A program made the position numbers and the translations under genes. From positions 1 through 12,545 of the forward strand of contig MFXB01000025.1 of the NCBI GenBank assembly GCA_001787475.1: a DNA stretch of 12,545 bases. Reading direction: 5' to 3'. The first letter of the stretch is position 1. Each line of letters opens with the position of its first letter. The notes under the pieces were generated by a model that saw only the letters and a program-made list of their open reading frames with translations, had not been told where the DNA came from and ran no database searches. Positions 7,319 to 12,545 of the stretch are shown in pieces. Origin of the DNA: Candidatus Peregrinibacteria bacterium RIFCSPLOWO2_01_FULL_48_20. Its GTDB lineage: Bacteria; Patescibacteriota; Gracilibacteria; UBA1369; 2-02-FULL-48-14.

Positions 7319-8110
7319 ATGGATGAAGATCAATATACAAAAGAAATCATAATTCCCTTGTTAAAATATATGGGATTTATTGAAGTTCGCTACAATCATG
7401 GGATAGAAGAATTCGGCAAAGATGTTCTTTTTGCAGAGTTCGATCGATTTGGAAACAAAAAGTATCATGCGGCACAAATAAAAGTAGGCAATATTGCGGG
7501 TGGTAACAATAAGGGAATTAATGATTTAGTCGATCACATTACAAATGCTTTCGAAATGCCATTTACTGATATGGTGACTAAAAAAGAGCAAAATATTGCT
7601 GATTTTTTTATTTTCACCAACGGAGAATTTGTAGGCAATGCAAAAAAAATAATATTACAGAATGCAAGACTGAAACCGTATATACATCGAGTATATTTTT
7701 ATGATGGACAGCTCGCGACAGAATTATCAAAAAGCAACATTAAAGAGATTAAAGAGTTGTTAACCTCTCAATTAAATGAGCTTAAACGTAATATACAAAT
7801 TGCAGAAACAATTGAAGTTTTATTGAAGGACGTAGGTACAGATGTGGTTGGTCTATATTTAATAAATAATTTACCTCCCCTAATAAATAAGTTGTTATCA
7901 CATGCCATCCACCAAGAAATTCGTTTAAAACTAGAAATTTATCAGCAATATTTAATCAAGAGTAATAATGTAATATCACAGATGCCCATCATAAAAATAT
8001 TAAAAGGAGATAGCAGTGAAAGAAATCAACTTTTAGTTGATACGCAAAAAATTAAAAAAATCAGCAATGAACTAATCAGTTTTATTGAAAAATTATTGAA
8101 AATTTTGTAA
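7319..8110 (+). CDS. PD-(D/E)XK-type restriction endonuclease (Mrr/type IV-like), target unknown
   Basis: 263 residues. The N-terminal third has a PD-(D/E)XK core: a helix (YTKEIIIPLLKYMGF), then GIEEFGKDVLF with Glu30/31 and Asp35, then YHAAQIKVG with Gln53-x-Lys55. The E-x-G-x-D...Q-x-K pattern is typical of Mrr-like restriction nucleases. Residues 90-140 continue the alpha/beta fold (DFFIFTNGEF, RVYFYDG). The C-terminal half (about 145-263) is a predicted helical bundle with no motif I recognise. It is followed after 23 bases by vsr on the same strand, so the two are probably cotranscribed. It could be the restriction partner of the methyltransferase downstream, a modification-dependent nuclease, or an independent defence protein; the second nuclease at 9476-10309 competes for the partner role. 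AT-rich, no Shine-Dalgarno. Confidence 0.75.
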   Translation: MDEDQYTKEIIIPLLKYMGFIEVRYNHGIEEFGKDVLFAEFDRFGNKKYHAAQIKVGNIAGGNNKGINDLVDHITNAFEMPFTDMVTKKEQNIADFFIFTNGEFVGNAKKIILQNARLKPYIHRVYFYDGQLATELSKSNIKEIKELLTSQLNELKRNIQIAETIEVLLKDVGTDVVGLYLINNLPPLINKLLSHAIHQEIRLKLEIYQQYLIKSNNVISQMPIIKILKGDSSERNQLLVDTQKIKKISNELISFIEKLLKIL

Positions 8111-8133
8111 ACCTTAGACAAGACCGTTTCGTT

Positions 8134-8547
8134 ATGGATGTACTCAGTAAAAAACAAAGGAGTTACTGTATGTCCTGTGTTAAGAGTAAAAATACTAAAA
8201 TTGAAGATACTTTTAGAAACTACATACGCAGTAAAGGAATAAGAGGTTATAGGATTGGCAGAAAAAATGTGACAGGAAAACCTGATTTATATTTTGGGAA
8301 GACTAAAGTGGCGGTTTTCATTGATGGCTGTTTTTGGCATAAATGTCCTGTTTGTTTAAGTATTCCAAGCAGTAACTATAAATTTTGGGATGAAAAACTA
8401 AATAAAAATGTTGCTAGAGATTCAAAAGTGAATGATACTTTAGAGGCGATGGGAGTTACGGTGTTAAGATTCTGGGGACATGATGTGAAAAAAGACGTTA
8501 AAAAATGTTATACGAGACTGAGAAAGGAGCTAAAAGTCAAAACATAA
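8134..8547 (+). CDS. vsr: Very short patch repair (Vsr) mismatch endonuclease
   Basis: 137 residues, full length. Vsr nicks 5' of the T in T:G mismatches that arise when 5-methylcytosine deaminates, starting repair back to C:G. The family landmarks are all present: SKKQRSYCMS, VKSKNTKIE, TGKPDLYF with catalytic Asp51, FIDGCFWHKCP with Cys66, Trp68 and His69, FWDEKLNKNVARD, and a terminal LRFWGHDV. Position 64, His in E. coli Vsr, is Asp, as is common in other family members. In the usual 'MSRIRSKNT' motif the Arg is Cys15 here. It lies between a PD-(D/E)XK nuclease and a cytosine-5 methyltransferase, the expected setting, since its substrate is produced by that methylation. It has no separate promoter that I can see. 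Confidence 0.95.
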   Translation: MDVLSKKQRSYCMSCVKSKNTKIEDTFRNYIRSKGIRGYRIGRKNVTGKPDLYFGKTKVAVFIDGCFWHKCPVCLSIPSSNYKFWDEKLNKNVARDSKVNDTLEAMGVTVLRFWGHDVKKDVKKCYTRLRKELKVKT

Positions 8548-8560
8548 AGCAAAGTAAGAG

Positions 8561-8589
8561 TTGACGGTATGCATGCACTCACCTAATAT
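8561..8589 (+). promoter_or_regulatory. Promoter of the cytosine methyltransferase gene
   Basis: TTGACG (8561-8566, 5/6), a 17-bp spacer and TAATAT (8584-8589, 4/6), with a predicted start near 8596. The spacer holds the palindrome TGCATGCA, and CTCAC is repeated at 8578-8582 and 8593-8597, either of which could be an operator. A second -10-like box follows downstream. Confidence 0.55.
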
Positions 8590-8601
8590 AGGCTCACACG
8601 C

Positions 8602-8607
8602 TATAAA
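8602..8607 (+). promoter_or_regulatory. Second -10-like box, leaderless start for the methyltransferase
   Basis: TATAAA (5/6) at 8602-8607 places a transcription start exactly at the ATG (8614), but no -35 or TGn extension accompanies it. It is an alternative to the upstream promoter. Confidence 0.3.
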
Positions 8608-8613
8608 AACACC

Positions 8614-9579
8614 ATGAAGAAATCCCAAAAACTTAAGTTTATTGATTTATTTGCCGGCATTGGAGGATTCCATCTGGCTTTCCATAATGCAGGTGCGGAA
8701 TGTGTTTTTTCATCTGAATGGGATGATGCTGCAAGAAAAACTTACGAGTATAACTTTAAAAAAATATCTCCGGAATTATTCAAAAACGGGAACTTTATTG
8801 GAGATATAAACTCTATTAAAGACATCGAGAATGATATACCTGATTTTGACATTCTAACGGGTGGATTTCCTTGCCAGCCGTTTAGTAATGCGGGGCATAA
8901 AATGGGCTTTGAAGATACGAGAGGTACTTTGTTTTTTAACATAGCGGAAATTTTGAGGGTTAAACGTCCACAGGCCTTTTTCTTAGAGAATGTAACCGGG
9001 CTGCTCAACCATAATAATGGAGAGACTTTTGCCAAAATTCGAGAAGTATTAGAAGAGGATCTTGGCTACTCATTTAACTTCTTTAGAGTAAAAGCCTGTG
9101 ATTACGGATTACCGCAACTAAGGCCCAGAGTCTTCATGATCGGATTCAAAGATAAACGTATTAAATTTGATGCGCCCGCAAAGAAACCCTTGCAACTCAC
9201 AATGTCTGAAGTATTTGGGGGCATCTGTCCGAGAAAAATAGGATTTACGCTTAGATGTGGTGGTAGAAGATCACCTATAGACGATAGAAGGAATTGGGAC
9301 GGCTATATTGTCGATGGTGAAGTAAAACGTGTAACCTCAAAAGAAGGAAAGAAAATGCAAGGATTCCCTGATGGTTTTGAATTTCCTGTAAATGAAACCT
9401 ACGCAATGAAACAGTTAGGTAATAGCGTTGCCGTTCCGGCAATTCAGGCTTTTGCTGAAGTCATAGTAAAAGCTCTTACGAACGTACATGAAGAGAGCCT
9501 TTTGGAAGTCCAGGATCGTCAGAGGTATATCCAACCCATGGTGCCAATATTGGGTGCTTTGCAGGTGAATACGAGGTAG
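8614..9579 (+). CDS. DNA (cytosine-5) methyltransferase of a type II restriction-modification system
   Basis: 321 residues. It transfers methyl from S-adenosylmethionine to C5 of cytosine in a specific site. Motifs in order: I LFAGIGGFHL (12-21, AdoMet binding); IV GGFPCQPFSNAG with catalytic Cys87; VI LENV with Glu125; VIII QLRPR (168-172); a short target-recognition region (about 185-245, including GFTLRCGGRRS and DRRNWDGY); motif X QLGNSVAVPA near 269. The target sequence cannot be read from this. The enzyme core ends about residue 290; the last 30 or so residues (VHEESLLEVQDRQRY...) lie in a 104-base stretch that also encodes the C-terminus of the convergent nuclease. With vsr upstream and the nuclease downstream it forms a coherent restriction-modification cluster. 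It has its own promoter, and no controller gene is visible. Confidence 0.95.
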   Translation: MKKSQKLKFIDLFAGIGGFHLAFHNAGAECVFSSEWDDAARKTYEYNFKKISPELFKNGNFIGDINSIKDIENDIPDFDILTGGFPCQPFSNAGHKMGFEDTRGTLFFNIAEILRVKRPQAFFLENVTGLLNHNNGETFAKIREVLEEDLGYSFNFFRVKACDYGLPQLRPRVFMIGFKDKRIKFDAPAKKPLQLTMSEVFGGICPRKIGFTLRCGGRRSPIDDRRNWDGYIVDGEVKRVTSKEGKKMQGFPDGFEFPVNETYAMKQLGNSVAVPAIQAFAEVIVKALTNVHEESLLEVQDRQRYIQPMVPILGALQVNTR

Positions 9580-10309
9580 GCATGCCTTTCTGCCTCATTG
9601 AGAACGTCAGTTCCTCCCAAACTGAGTCCACCGCGTCTTTTGGGGTAATGATTTTATATGTGGATGGATCAGATGGATTCTTAAACATTAATATTTTATC
9701 TGCGGGGAAACTTGAGTCGCCTCTATAGCCTGTACCTTTAAAAAGAAAATAATTCAGTATTGGCTTGAAATAAGCTTTTTGGCTCCTAAATGGTGACCTG
9801 TCGTCACTATTTTTGATATCTTCTCCAATTTCTTTTGATTTCCTCAAGCTCCAATACTTTTGAACCATAGAATCTAAGGGAGCTATCTCTATCCCTAATT
9901 TTTTGCAAACTTTATCCACACCACTTCTCGGTGTATGGTTAATCAATGCTGTTTTTGCTGCACCAGTAGACTTAACGCTGTATTTAATTCCATTAATACA
10001 GATATCGGCTTTGAACAAAGCCTTGGCTTTCGGAAAAATCCCTTTTAGTTTCAGATAATCTTTTTCCTCCAACCATTTATCATACTTTGTTAGCCAATCG
10101 GGAATTTTATCACTATCAGGGCCAAAACTGAGTTGTGTAATTTTTCTAAACTCTTCAGGTCCATCCTGTATTTCCACACCAGCTTGAAGATATTGGAAAT
10201 GGCATTTAATCAAAAATGCTTTAAGCAATACCTCATTTTCTTCTCCTTTATTTCCCAGATTATGATGTTTAATTGTCTTTACGATAACATTCTCTCCAAA
10301 AAAAGGCAC
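9476..10309 (-). CDS. Probable type II restriction endonuclease (PD-(D/E)XK, SxK variant)
   Basis: 277 residues, starting with GTG at 10309; an in-frame TAG lies two codons upstream (TAG-CAC-GTG), so no earlier start is possible. NLGNKGEENEVLLKAFLI (18-35) resembles the N-terminal 'KGE..E..LLK' helix of several type II enzymes. The likely active site is ADICINGIKYSVKS: Asp102, then Ser111-x-Lys113, followed by GAAKTALINHTPRSG. The order D...(Y)SVKS..G...LIN is like HpaII-type nucleases, but I cannot name the family. The C-terminus (YSPAKHPILAPWVGYTSDD) is encoded antisense to the methyltransferase 3' end. The tail-to-tail position beside the methyltransferase makes it the best candidate for the cognate restriction enzyme. 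GGGGAG lies 10 bases before the GTG, the only plausible Shine-Dalgarno in the window. Confidence 0.7.
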   Translation of the reverse strand: MPFFGENVIVKTIKHHNLGNKGEENEVLLKAFLIKCHFQYLQAGVEIQDGPEEFRKITQLSFGPDSDKIPDWLTKYDKWLEEKDYLKLKGIFPKAKALFKADICINGIKYSVKSTGAAKTALINHTPRSGVDKVCKKLGIEIAPLDSMVQKYWSLRKSKEIGEDIKNSDDRSPFRSQKAYFKPILNYFLFKGTGYRGDSSFPADKILMFKNPSDPSTYKIITPKDAVDSVWEELTFSMRQKGMPTSYSPAKHPILAPWVGYTSDDPGLPKGSLHVRS

Positions 10310-10310
10310 G

Positions 10311-10319
10311 TGCTATAAT
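10311..10319 (+). promoter_or_regulatory. Extended -10 promoter giving a leaderless transcript (gene copy 1)
   Basis: TGC followed by a perfect TATAAT (10314-10319). No -35 is visible, as expected for an extended -10 promoter. The start predicted seven bases on is 10326, the A of the ATG. The element sits in the 16-base gap between two divergent start codons. Confidence 0.55.
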
Positions 10320-10325
10320 CTCCCC

Positions 10326-10597
10326 ATGTCCAAATACTACAACCCTCATCGAACTCGAAATCTCTACGATCCGAAATCGTCGGAGGCTTTTCGAATCTCG
10401 CGCAGCAAAATTGACCTGTTTATAAAATGTCCAAGGTGTTTTTATCTGGATAGGAGGCTGGGGGTTGGGCTGCCGCCGGGGTATCCGTTTGCGCTGAATT
10501 CGGCGGTGGATACGCTGCTTAAGAAAGAGTTTGATATGCATAGGGCGAAGGGGACGGCGCATCCGCTGATGGATGCGTATGGGCTGGATGCCGTGCC
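10326..10597 (+). repeat. Direct repeat, left copy (272 bp)
   Basis: Aligns without gaps to 12242-12513. By my count 31 of the first 270 positions differ: 27 in the first 147 and only 4 in the last 123. The two copies flank the AAA+ ATPase gene in the same orientation, 1916 bp apart start to start. Confidence 0.9.
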
Positions 10598-10610
10598 AGT
10601 GAACGTGTAA
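10326..10610 (+). pseudogene. Truncated 5' copy of a PD-(D/E)XK (Cas4/RecB-like) family gene
   Basis: 94 codons. It begins MSKYYNPHRTRNLYDPKSSE and contains ISRSKIDLFIKCPRCFYLDRR, the N-terminal 'S-x-S-x..CP.CF' element of Cas4/RecB-like nucleases, with Cys35 and Cys38 as possible iron-sulfur ligands. As I recall, complete members of this Patescibacteria-associated family run to about 250 residues and carry the nuclease core and further cysteines downstream; all of that is missing here. Homology with the second copy (12242) stops after 10597 (GCCGTGCC), and the frame then closes within four codons at a TAA inside an inverted repeat. It keeps an extended -10 promoter, so a short peptide may still be expressed. 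Against the second copy, most differences are synonymous, showing both descended from functional genes. Confidence 0.75.
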
Positions 10611-10626
10611 GAAATCCTTACACGTT
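10602..10626. repeat. Perfect 10-bp inverted repeat at the truncation point
   Basis: AACGTGTAAG (10602-10611), 5-base loop, CTTACACGTT (10617-10626). It begins five bases after homology to the second gene copy ends. It supplies an in-frame TAA for the truncated gene on the plus strand and, symmetrically, a TAA for a frame on the minus strand. No T-run follows on either strand, so it is not a standard terminator. Confidence 0.75.
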
Positions 10627-10764
10627 GCTCCTTATGTCCTTTTCATGGTTGATGTCGTTCAAGTCGTTTATAACGATCTTGAATTCAACAATGGTTGTTT
10701 GGGTCTTTTCAGTGCCGGTTTGTTTTGGCGACCCTATAAGATCAAAAATGCCCTCTTGACCTTT
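10618..10764 (-). pseudogene. Possible remnant of the 3' end of an unidentified gene
   Basis: The minus-strand frame is open from 10764 to a TAA at 10618-10620, 48 codons, without an ATG or GTG start; a stop (TAG) precedes it. The translation (GIFDLIGSPKQTGTEKTQ, then TIVEFKIVINDLNDINHEKD) has the mixed charged and hydrophobic make-up of a real protein tail. I do not recognise it. It may be the end of a gene lost when the ATPase cassette arrived, or a chance frame. Confidence 0.25.
10658..10683. repeat. Inverted repeat in the gap before the ATPase gene
   Basis: TTCAAG-TCGTT (10658-10668) and AACGA-T-CTTGAA (10672-10683) pair over 11 bp with one bulged T and a 3-base loop. No T-run follows on either strand. 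Function unknown; it may be an operator or a structured RNA element. Confidence 0.45.
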
Positions 10765-10784
10765 CTAGTGTAGTCGAATATACT
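10756..10784 (+). promoter_or_regulatory. Sigma70 promoter of the AAA+ ATPase gene
   Basis: TTGACC (10756-10761, 5/6), a 17-bp spacer and TATACT (10779-10784, 5/6). The predicted start near 10791 leaves a leader of about 27 nt. This is one of the two best-matching promoters in the window. Confidence 0.7.
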
Positions 10785-10788
10785 AGAA
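10763..10788. promoter_or_regulatory. Palindromic operator candidate over the ATPase promoter
   Basis: TTCTAGTGTA (10763-10772) and TATACTAGAA (10779-10788) form a 10-bp inverted repeat with one G/T imperfection and a 6-base centre. It covers the spacer and the whole -10 box, an ideal position for a repressor. The regulator is not evident in the window. Confidence 0.5.
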
Positions 10789-10817
10789 CTGCATCCTTCT
10801 AGCCTATCTGAATAGTT

Positions 10818-12239
10818 ATGAACCAAGAGCTCGTTCAATACCTGCAGCAGCAAATCCGTACGACAAATGAACGGGTGAAGCGTTTTACGCACAGTATGGA
10901 TGGGAGAAAACATCCAAAGCGCTTTATTTTTGTGAAAATACAGAAGTATATAGATGACTTTTTGAATAAAAAATCAGAAAATAAAATGGTGATCATTCCG
11001 GGATTCAGAGGTGTTGGTAAAACGACCTTAATGGCACAAACCTGTACGGAATATCACAGTAAAATTGAGAATATTTTGTTTCTATCTGTTGAAGATGCCA
11101 AGAATCTATTTGATGCAGGGATTGCGGAACTGATGTCCGCCTACGAAGATATATTGGGTGAGAATCTGGAAAGTGTGAAAAAGCCTATTCTTATTTTTTT
11201 GGATGAAATTCAAAGTGATCCCAAGTGGGCGGTTACCTTGAAATCTTTATTCGAAAAAACCACGAATGTATTTTTTTGTTGCACCGGCTCATCGGCTTTG
11301 ATTTTGCAAACAACCACAAACCTTGCGCGCAGAGCGGTTTTTGAAAAAATGCCCCCCATGTGTTTTACCGAATATGAAATGATAAAAAATGGAGTTTATC
11401 CACCCAAATTGAAAGACAAAATCAGACAGGCCGTATACTTCTCACCAAGCGCCGAAGATGTTTATAATAATTTACTGGCACTGCAGGCACCGGTAAACCA
11501 ATATTGGTCAAAAGTGAACAGCGCCGATATCAGGGCCTATTTGGCCTATGGCACTTTGCCTTTTTCTTTTGTCATGCCAAATGAATCCGCTGTATATGAT
11601 TCGATTTCTTTGCTTTTGGATAAAATCATCAAGCAGGATCTCCCGATGCTGGGAAACTTTGATGCAAATACGCTTGGCGTAGTGAAAAGAATTATTTTTG
11701 CCATCGCGGAGAATGACACCACGAGCCTCAATACATTGGAGGAGAGATTTAAGATTAATCGCCTCACCATAGCCAATATTTTTGATGCATTGGAAAAGGC
11801 TGAACTACTGATCAAAATTCCTGCATACGGATCTAACATGACGATTGCCAAAAAAGCGAATAAATACCTTTTCATGTCTCCGGCAATCCGAATGTCGTTT
11901 TTCTATTTTACAGGGCAGGAAAGTACCTATCTCACAAGACAGGGTAAGTTGCTTGAGGATTCAATTGGAGCACATTTATACCGAGAGTTTATTATAAAAG
12001 GACAGGGAGCTATACGTTATGACAGCGAGCAGGGTGGTGCAGATTTCGTTTTGCAAATATTGAATACCAAACAAATTATCATTGAAGTTGGCATGGGCAA
12101 TAAAGATAAAAAACAAATCATGAATAGTATGAAAAAAATCAACTCTGACTATAATTTGATATTCTCCAGTTCCGGACTCCAAATTGACAAGGACTCCAAA
12201 ACAGTCTCTGTCCCTTTGTCATATTATTTTTTGATGTAG
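10818..12239 (+). CDS. AAA+ ATPase (AAA_14) with C-terminal DUF4143 domain
   Basis: 473 residues. An N-terminal AAA+ domain: Walker A GFRGVGKTT (62-70), Walker B ILIFLDE (124-130), a sensor-like CCTGSSAL (154-161) and an Arg pair at 171-172. A middle winged-helix-like stretch (about 290-345, TLEERFKINRLTIANIFDAL) is followed by the DUF4143 domain. The C-terminus has the layout of a PD-(D/E)XK fold: GADFVLQI with Asp409, then IIIEVG with Glu423; the expected Lys of E-x-K is Gly425, so nuclease activity is doubtful. The family is widespread and multicopy in bacteria and archaea, with no established role. It has its own promoter and a palindromic operator candidate. Its stop is two bases before the next ATG, implying cotranscription with the second gene copy. 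The gene lies between two direct repeats of that gene's 5' end. Confidence 0.9.
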   Translation: MNQELVQYLQQQIRTTNERVKRFTHSMDGRKHPKRFIFVKIQKYIDDFLNKKSENKMVIIPGFRGVGKTTLMAQTCTEYHSKIENILFLSVEDAKNLFDAGIAELMSAYEDILGENLESVKKPILIFLDEIQSDPKWAVTLKSLFEKTTNVFFCCTGSSALILQTTTNLARRAVFEKMPPMCFTEYEMIKNGVYPPKLKDKIRQAVYFSPSAEDVYNNLLALQAPVNQYWSKVNSADIRAYLAYGTLPFSFVMPNESAVYDSISLLLDKIIKQDLPMLGNFDANTLGVVKRIIFAIAENDTTSLNTLEERFKINRLTIANIFDALEKAELLIKIPAYGSNMTIAKKANKYLFMSPAIRMSFFYFTGQESTYLTRQGKLLEDSIGAHLYREFIIKGQGAIRYDSEQGGADFVLQILNTKQIIIEVGMGNKDKKQIMNSMKKINSDYNLIFSSSGLQIDKDSKTVSVPLSYYFLM

Positions 12240-12241
12240 CT

Positions 12242-12513
12242 ATGTCCCAATACTACAAGCCTCACCGCACCCGGAACCTCTACGACCCCAAATCGTCGGA
12301 GCCTTTTCGAATCTCACGCAGTAAAATTGACCTGTTTATAAAATGTCCGCGCTGCTTCTACCTCGACCGCCGCTTGGGGATTGGGCAGCCGCCGGGGTAT
12401 CCGTTTTCGCTCAATTCGGCGGTGGATACGCTGCTCAAGAAAGAGTTTGATATGCATAGGGCGAAGGGGACGGCGCATCCGCTGATGGAGGCGTATGGGC
12501 TGGATGCCGTGCC
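12242..12513 (+). repeat. Direct repeat, right copy (272 bp)
   Basis: Partner of the repeat at 10326-10597. The 5' half is diverged, mainly at third codon positions and with CGC replacing AGG arginine codons; the 3' half from codon 50 is nearly identical. Beyond 12513 the copies share nothing. Confidence 0.9.
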
Positions 12514-12545
12514 CCTTAGGGATGAGAGGATGGATGAGTGGCGGG
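12242..12545 (+). CDS. PD-(D/E)XK (Cas4/RecB-like) family protein, 3' end outside the window
   Basis: The first 101 codons are in the window, still open at its end. The protein starts MSQYYKPHRTRNLYDPKSSE and continues through ISRSKIDLFIKCPRCFYLDRR (Cys35, Cys38) and HPLMEAYGLDAVPLRDERMDEW. The last part matches how I recall this family continuing, so this copy is probably the complete gene. Family members resemble Cas4/RecB-type nucleases with cysteines that may bind an iron-sulfur cluster; the catalytic part would lie downstream and cannot be checked. The ATG is two bases after the ATPase stop, with no promoter or Shine-Dalgarno of its own, so it probably depends on the ATPase promoter or on translational coupling, unlike the truncated copy at 10326. 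Confidence 0.8.
   Translation, partial: MSQYYKPHRTRNLYDPKSSEPFRISRSKIDLFIKCPRCFYLDRRLGIGQPPGYPFSLNSAVDTLLKKEFDMHRAKGTAHPLMEAYGLDAVPLRDERMDEWR

Noticed and set aside
8134..8172. An internal start for vsr at Met13.
   Set aside because: The segment before it (LSKKQRSYCMS) is the conserved family N-terminus, so the ATG at 8134 is kept.
7250..10808. A shared 9-mer TCTAGCCTA near 7252 and 10799, considered as an attachment-site pair for the island.
   Set aside because: Too short, not flanked by further identity, and no integrase is present; probably chance.
5764..12240. Search for transposase, integrase, tRNA-type attachment site or CRISPR array that would explain the island.
   Set aside because: No such gene, no terminal inverted repeats around the island as a whole and no regularly spaced repeats were seen; only the 272-bp direct repeats around the ATPase gene.

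Overview
The window looks like chromosome of a Candidate Phyla Radiation (Patescibacteria) bacterium using the standard genetic code. This is inferred from the PemK/MazF-type toxin with a 'GENIGAEINGKD...FSRP' core and from the N-terminus of a small Cys-containing PD-(D/E)XK protein ('YYNPHRTRNLYDPKSSE'), both of which I associate with that group. The aspartyl-tRNA synthetase has the non-discriminating signature, and almost no start codon has a Shine-Dalgarno sequence. No rRNA or tRNA is present to settle the phylum.

Layout. (1) 2-3208: 3' nine-tenths of dnaE, the replicative polymerase. (2) 3296-3694: a MazF/PemK-like toxin gene with its own promoter and three phased TCAGG repeats, but no antitoxin gene beside it. 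(3) 3692-3913: a strongly structured stretch that reads best as an unannotated RNA of about 220 nt on the minus strand, with a sigma70-like promoter at one end and an intrinsic terminator at the other, ending on the toxin stop codon. (4) 3997-5763: aspS, whose promoter is divergent from the RNA promoter and shares its -35 region. (5) 5799-10309: an AT-richer defence or restriction-modification island: an HNH-fold protein, a second degenerate HNH-fold protein, a PD-(D/E)XK endonuclease, a Vsr mismatch endonuclease, a DNA cytosine-5 methyltransferase and, convergent with it, a probable type II restriction endonuclease. (6) 10326-12545: two diverged copies of the 5' end of one gene (PD-(D/E)XK/Cas4-like family) as direct repeats around an AAA+ ATPase/DUF4143 gene. 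The first copy is cut off after about 90 codons; the second continues past the window end.

How the parts work together. Methyltransferase, Vsr and one or both PD-(D/E)XK nucleases plausibly form one restriction system: the methyltransferase protects host sites, the nuclease cuts unmodified DNA, and Vsr repairs the T:G mismatches left by 5-methylcytosine deamination. The ATPase cassette appears to have entered the PD-(D/E)XK gene with, or by duplication of, a replacement 5' end, so the host gene is restored downstream and is now probably transcribed with the ATPase. The observations most worth following are the minus-strand RNA at 3692-3913 and the gene-5'-end duplication around the ATPase.
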